Assembly (NCBI GenBank): GCA_027080445.1
Contig: JALWRY010000073.1
Coordinates: 1-8,606 of the forward strand
Direction: 5' to 3'
DNA from: Thiohalobacter sp.
GTDB lineage: Bacteria; Pseudomonadota; Gammaproteobacteria; DSM-19610
DNA length: 8,606 bases
Positions 6,347 through 8,606 of this stretch are shown piece by piece. Position 1 is the stretch's first letter. Each line of letters begins with the position of its first letter. The notes beneath the pieces are model-generated. The model ran no database searches. It was not told the DNA's origin and worked only from the letters and a program-made list of their open reading frames with translations. The translations under genes were made by a program, and so were the position numbers.

Positions 6347-7057
6347 TCATGACATCAACGCACCCAGCAGACGTTCAAAGCCAAACACGTGCAGACCGGA
6401 CATCGACACCAGGGCATTCAGAACAAGGCTGATCATCGGTTGCATCAACCAGCCCAGTGACCCGGTCATTAACAAAAAGATCAGTATCCAGAACCCGTAG
6501 GGTTCGATACGCGAAAAAGGAATCGCATAGCGTGTTGGCAAAAGGCCGGTCAGTACACGGCCACCGTCCAGCGGCGGCAGCGGCAACATGTTCAACACTG
6601 CCAGAACGGTGTTGATCATCATGCCCGCCACACCCATCAACAGTAACAGGAATGTCGTGCTGCCCGCCGGCAGCCCCAGCGCAAGGCGCGCCAGCAAGGC
6701 CCAGCCGACGCCCATCACCAGGTTGATGGCCGGCCCGGCGGCCGCCACCCACACCATGTCCTGTTTCGGGCGACGCAGGTTGCGCCAGTCGACCGGCACC
6801 GGCTTTGCCCAGCCGAATACGAAACCACCCGGCATCAGCAGCATCAGCCCGGGCACCAGTATGGTGCCAACCGGGTCGACGTGGCGCAGCGGGTTGAGCG
6901 ACAGGCGCCCCATCATTTCCGCCGTGTGGTCGCCGAACAGGCGCGCGACCCAGCCGTGCGCCACTTCGTGAATGGTAATAGCCAGCAGCACCGGCATCAG
7001 CCAGGCGCTGATCTGCTGCACCAGCGTCAGCTGTTGCGGGAAAACCGTGTGTAACAT
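6347..7057 (-). CDS. Site-2-protease family (M50) membrane metalloprotease
   Basis: This is an integral membrane zinc protease of peptidase family M50, a class that cuts substrates within or near the membrane. The zinc-binding motif is HEVAH (30-34) in the first hydrophobic helix. The third-ligand region is NMLPLPPLDGG (156-166), with Asp164 as the likely ligand. RLSLNPLRHVDPVGTILVP (51-69), FGWAKPVPV (81-89) and AAGPAINL (106-113) are typical of the short rhomboid-like M50 group. At 236 residues with about five or six hydrophobic segments and no PDZ domain, it is not RseP, which is about twice as long. The substrate is unknown. The ATG lies 1 bp after the yciO stop, so translation is probably coupled. 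Its place between yciO and trpS suggests co-expression with translation genes but does not show a role. Confidence 0.93.
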   Translation of the reverse strand: MLHTVFPQQLTLVQQISAWLMPVLLAITIHEVAHGWVARLFGDHTAEMMGRLSLNPLRHVDPVGTILVPGLMLLMPGGFVFGWAKPVPVDWRNLRRPKQDMVWVAAAGPAINLVMGVGWALLARLALGLPAGSTTFLLLLMGVAGMMINTVLAVLNMLPLPPLDGGRVLTGLLPTRYAIPFSRIEPYGFWILIFLLMTGSLGWLMQPMISLVLNALVSMSGLHVFGFERLLGALMS

Positions 7058-7058
7058 C

Positions 7059-7679
7059 TCAGTTAAAGTCCTCGACCGGTCCCTTGCCGTGGCGTGTCAC
7101 CTCGGGCACATCGCCGGTCAGATCGACCACGGTGGTCGGTTCGACGCCACAATGCCCGCCATCGATCACCAGATCAAGCTGGTGCTGGAGTTTTTCACGA
7201 ATATCCTCGGCATCGGTCTCGGGAAAGTCCTGGTCCGGCAGAAGCAGCGTTACACTCATGACCGGCTGTCCGTGTTCAGCCAGCAGCGCGGCGATCACGT
7301 TATGATCCGGGACGCGGATACCGATAGTGCGGCGTTTCCGGTGTTGCAGGCGTTTCGGCACGACGGCTGTCGCACGCAGGATAAAGGTGTAGGGACCCGG
7401 CGTATGGGATTTCAGAAAGCGGTAGGCGTAGTTGCCGACACGCGCATAATTGGCGATCTCGGAAAGATCGCGGCACAACAGGGTGAAGTTGTGTTGCTTG
7501 TCGAGATGGCGAATACGCTGAATACGCTCCACGGCCGCCTTGTCGTCCAGGTGACAGACCAGGGCATAACAGGAGTCGGTCGGTACAGCGACCACGCCGC
7601 CCGCGTTAATGATCTCTGCCGCCTGGTGGATCAATCGCGGTTGCGGGTTGTCCGGGTGGATGTCGAATAGCTGGCTCAT
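7059..7679 (-). CDS. yciO: YciO, YrdC/Sua5-domain protein
   Basis: The protein has the YrdC fold shared with TsaC and Sua5, which make threonylcarbamoyl-AMP for the t6A modification of tRNA. Over its 206 residues it follows E. coli YciO closely as I remember it: the start MSQLFDIHPDNPQPRLIHQA (1-20), VPTDSCYAL (32-40), HNFTLLCRDLSEI (63-75), HTPGPYTFIL (92-101), RKRRTIGIRVP (114-124), the end of the nucleotide pocket near MSVTLLLP (141-148), and PTTVVDLT (181-188). YciO is a paralogue of TsaC; as far as I know it does not replace TsaC in E. coli, and its own role is unsettled. The ATG overlaps the rnm stop in ATGA (7679-7676) and the M50 gene follows after 1 bp, so all three are surely co-transcribed. 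The neighbouring rnm, as in E. coli, supports YciO over TsaC. Confidence 0.93.
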   Translation of the reverse strand: MSQLFDIHPDNPQPRLIHQAAEIINAGGVVAVPTDSCYALVCHLDDKAAVERIQRIRHLDKQHNFTLLCRDLSEIANYARVGNYAYRFLKSHTPGPYTFILRATAVVPKRLQHRKRRTIGIRVPDHNVIAALLAEHGQPVMSVTLLLPDQDFPETDAEDIREKLQHQLDLVIDGGHCGVEPTTVVDLTGDVPEVTRHGKGPVEDFN

Positions 7680-8524
7680 GCGGCGGCCGGCCAGTGATCG
7701 GCATGCCAGATCGGCGTGCAGCCGTCCGGTAAATCCCGCAAACGCCCCAGTTCCACCCAGGGCTTTTCCGGGCCGTGGTAATCGGAACCACAGGAGGCAA
7801 ACAGTTCGTTGGTCCTGGCGACAGCCGCCATATGCAACGTTTCGTCGCGCGAATGGCTGCCGGACACGACTTCGATACCCACACCACCGGCGTCCTTGAA
7901 TTCATCAACAAGGCGGTTGAGTTTGGTCCGTGTCAGCCCGTAGCGCGCCGGGTGTGCAATCACCGGCAGACCACCGGCCTCGGTGATCCAGTTCAGCGCG
8001 TCCTCCAGCGACGCCCACTCCCCGCCCACGTAACCCGGTTTGCCGCGCACCAGAAAGTGCCTGAACACATCGCGTACCGAAGCTGCCCGGCCGGCGCCGA
8101 CCAGGAAGTGGGCAAAGTGTGTACGACTGAGGATATTGCCCTTGCAGTAATCCCGTGCGCCCGCCAGCGCACCGGCAATACCATGGTTTTCCAGCTTGCG
8201 AGCAATTTCTTCCGCCCGCCAGACACGGTAAGCCTGCAGTTCCGCCAGGCCATCGATCAGCGGCTGGTACGTCGTGCTGACATTCAACCCCAGAATATGG
8301 AGGGTCATATGCCGCCAGCTTACCGAAATTTCCACGCCAGCGACCAGGGAAATACCCGCCGCTCGCGCTGCTGTATCGGCTTCCGCGATACCGGCCAGGG
8401 TGTCGTGATCGGTCAGCGCCAGCACGTCCACGCCGTTGTCGCGCGCGCGTTCCAGCAACGCGACAGGCGCCAAGGTGCCATCAGAAGCCGTTGAATGACT
8501 GTGTAAATCGTAACAAACGTCCAT
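7676..8524 (-). CDS. rnm: PHP-domain nuclease RNase AM (YciV)
   Basis: This PHP-family metal-dependent phosphoesterase matches E. coli YciV, also called RNase AM and in older annotation TrpH. The E. coli enzyme trims the 5' end of 5S and other rRNAs and removes the 3' phosphate from 3',5'-bisphosphonucleotides. Metal-binding PHP motifs are in order: DLHSHS (6-11, His8 and His10), LTDHD (37-41), GVEIS (63-67, Glu65), LHILGL (75-80, His76), SRTHFAHFLV (133-142, His136), VIAHPARY (188-195, His191) and GSDYHG (246-251, Asp248 and His250). The length of 282 residues is normal. There is no signal peptide, so it is cytoplasmic. It is the first gene of the run rnm-yciO-M50-trpS and overlaps yciO by 4 bp. 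The ribosome-binding site before the ATG is poor (AGG four bases away), and a TACAAT sits just 7 bp upstream, so a leaderless message is possible. Confidence 0.94.
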   Translation of the reverse strand: MDVCYDLHSHSTASDGTLAPVALLERARDNGVDVLALTDHDTLAGIAEADTAARAAGISLVAGVEISVSWRHMTLHILGLNVSTTYQPLIDGLAELQAYRVWRAEEIARKLENHGIAGALAGARDYCKGNILSRTHFAHFLVGAGRAASVRDVFRHFLVRGKPGYVGGEWASLEDALNWITEAGGLPVIAHPARYGLTRTKLNRLVDEFKDAGGVGIEVVSGSHSRDETLHMAAVARTNELFASCGSDYHGPEKPWVELGRLRDLPDGCTPIWHADHWPAAA

Positions 8525-8606
8525 CCGGCCTATTGTACCGGAGCGCCGCCGCGGGCGCTTCCCCCCTGCGGGAATATCACCAATCCGGTATGATATAGCC
8601 CTATGC
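8525..8606. promoter_or_regulatory. Upstream region of rnm, probably divergent promoter
   Basis: No gene is visible in these last 82 bp. On the minus strand, TACAAT (8537-8532) resembles a -10 box but lies 7 bp from the rnm ATG and has no fitting -35. TATCAT (8595-8590) is another possible -10, whose -35 would fall at or beyond the edge. On the plus strand, TATGAT (8589-8594) matches the -10 consensus at five of six bases and could serve a divergent gene to the right; its -35 is weak. A 6-bp inverted repeat, ATATCA (8574-8579) and TGATAT (8591-8596), overlaps that box and looks like a small operator. A GC-rich hairpin, AGCGCC (8542-8547) and GGCGCT (8554-8559), lies between. Confidence 0.3.

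Noticed and set aside
6347..7057. RseP, the sigma-E pathway site-2 protease
   Set aside because: The protein is about half the length of RseP, has no PDZ domain and has none of the usual RseP neighbours.
7059..7679. TsaC/Sua5, the t6A threonylcarbamoyl-AMP synthase, as the identity of yciO
   Set aside because: The N-terminus, overall sequence and the rnm neighbour fit YciO better; the two share only the YrdC fold.
7775..8494. A 239-codon open frame on the plus strand opposite rnm
   Set aside because: It lies wholly inside a convincing PHP-domain gene, shows no recognisable domain and is the kind of long antisense frame expected in GC-rich coding DNA. The same holds for long plus-strand frames at 1534-2136 (opposite pyk), 4359-4973 (opposite scpA), 5803-6336 (opposite trpS) and 6972-7670 (opposite yciO).
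8603..8606. ATG at 8603-8605 as the start of a divergent gene
   Set aside because: It lies almost at the expected transcription start of the TATGAT box, has no ribosome-binding site and only one base after it is visible.

Overview
The window is an ordinary, densely packed stretch of chromosome from a gammaproteobacterium. It holds nine protein genes, all on the minus strand, with one partial gene at the left edge. The clue to the organism is the gene order: rnm (yciV) and yciO side by side and rluB nearby is an arrangement known from Escherichia coli. Here the segregation genes scpA and scpB lie directly upstream of rluB, so the organism very probably uses an SMC-ScpAB condensin and not MukBEF. 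That argues against Enterobacterales and Vibrionales and for another gammaproteobacterial order. The sequence is moderately GC-rich by eye. No transposase, integrase, tRNA, rRNA or CRISPR array is visible.

The layout in transcription order runs from the right edge to the left. At 8525-8606 there is a short upstream region, probably shared with a divergent gene beyond the window. Then come rnm (8524-7676), yciO (7679-7059, overlapping rnm by 4 bp), an M50 site-2-type membrane protease (7057-6347, 1 bp after yciO) and trpS (6318-5110, TTG start, 28 bp after the protease gene). The spacing says these four form one operon. A 160-bp gap follows, filled mostly by a perfect 27-bp inverted repeat (5010-5088) and a candidate promoter (4976-5004). 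The second group is scpA (4949-4089), scpB (4069-3338) and rluB (3325-2495), with gaps of 19 and 12 bp. After a 67-bp gap with a GC-rich dyad comes pyk (2427-964), then after 51 bp mqo (912 to beyond the left edge).

Functionally, the right half deals with RNA and translation: RNase AM for 5S rRNA end maturation and nucleotide recycling, a YrdC-fold protein and tryptophanyl-tRNA synthetase. The middle deals with chromosome condensation (ScpAB) and 23S rRNA modification (RluB). The left end is central carbon metabolism: pyruvate kinase and a malate:quinone oxidoreductase of the Helicobacter pylori type.

I found no wholly new system. The points most worth a second look are a four-cysteine pattern in TrpRS that nearly matches the [4Fe-4S] motif of the Thermotoga maritima enzyme, a roughly 65-residue insertion in the same protein, the perfect palindromic repeat between the two operons, and an altered, near-duplicated segment in a strongly conserved part of pyruvate kinase.
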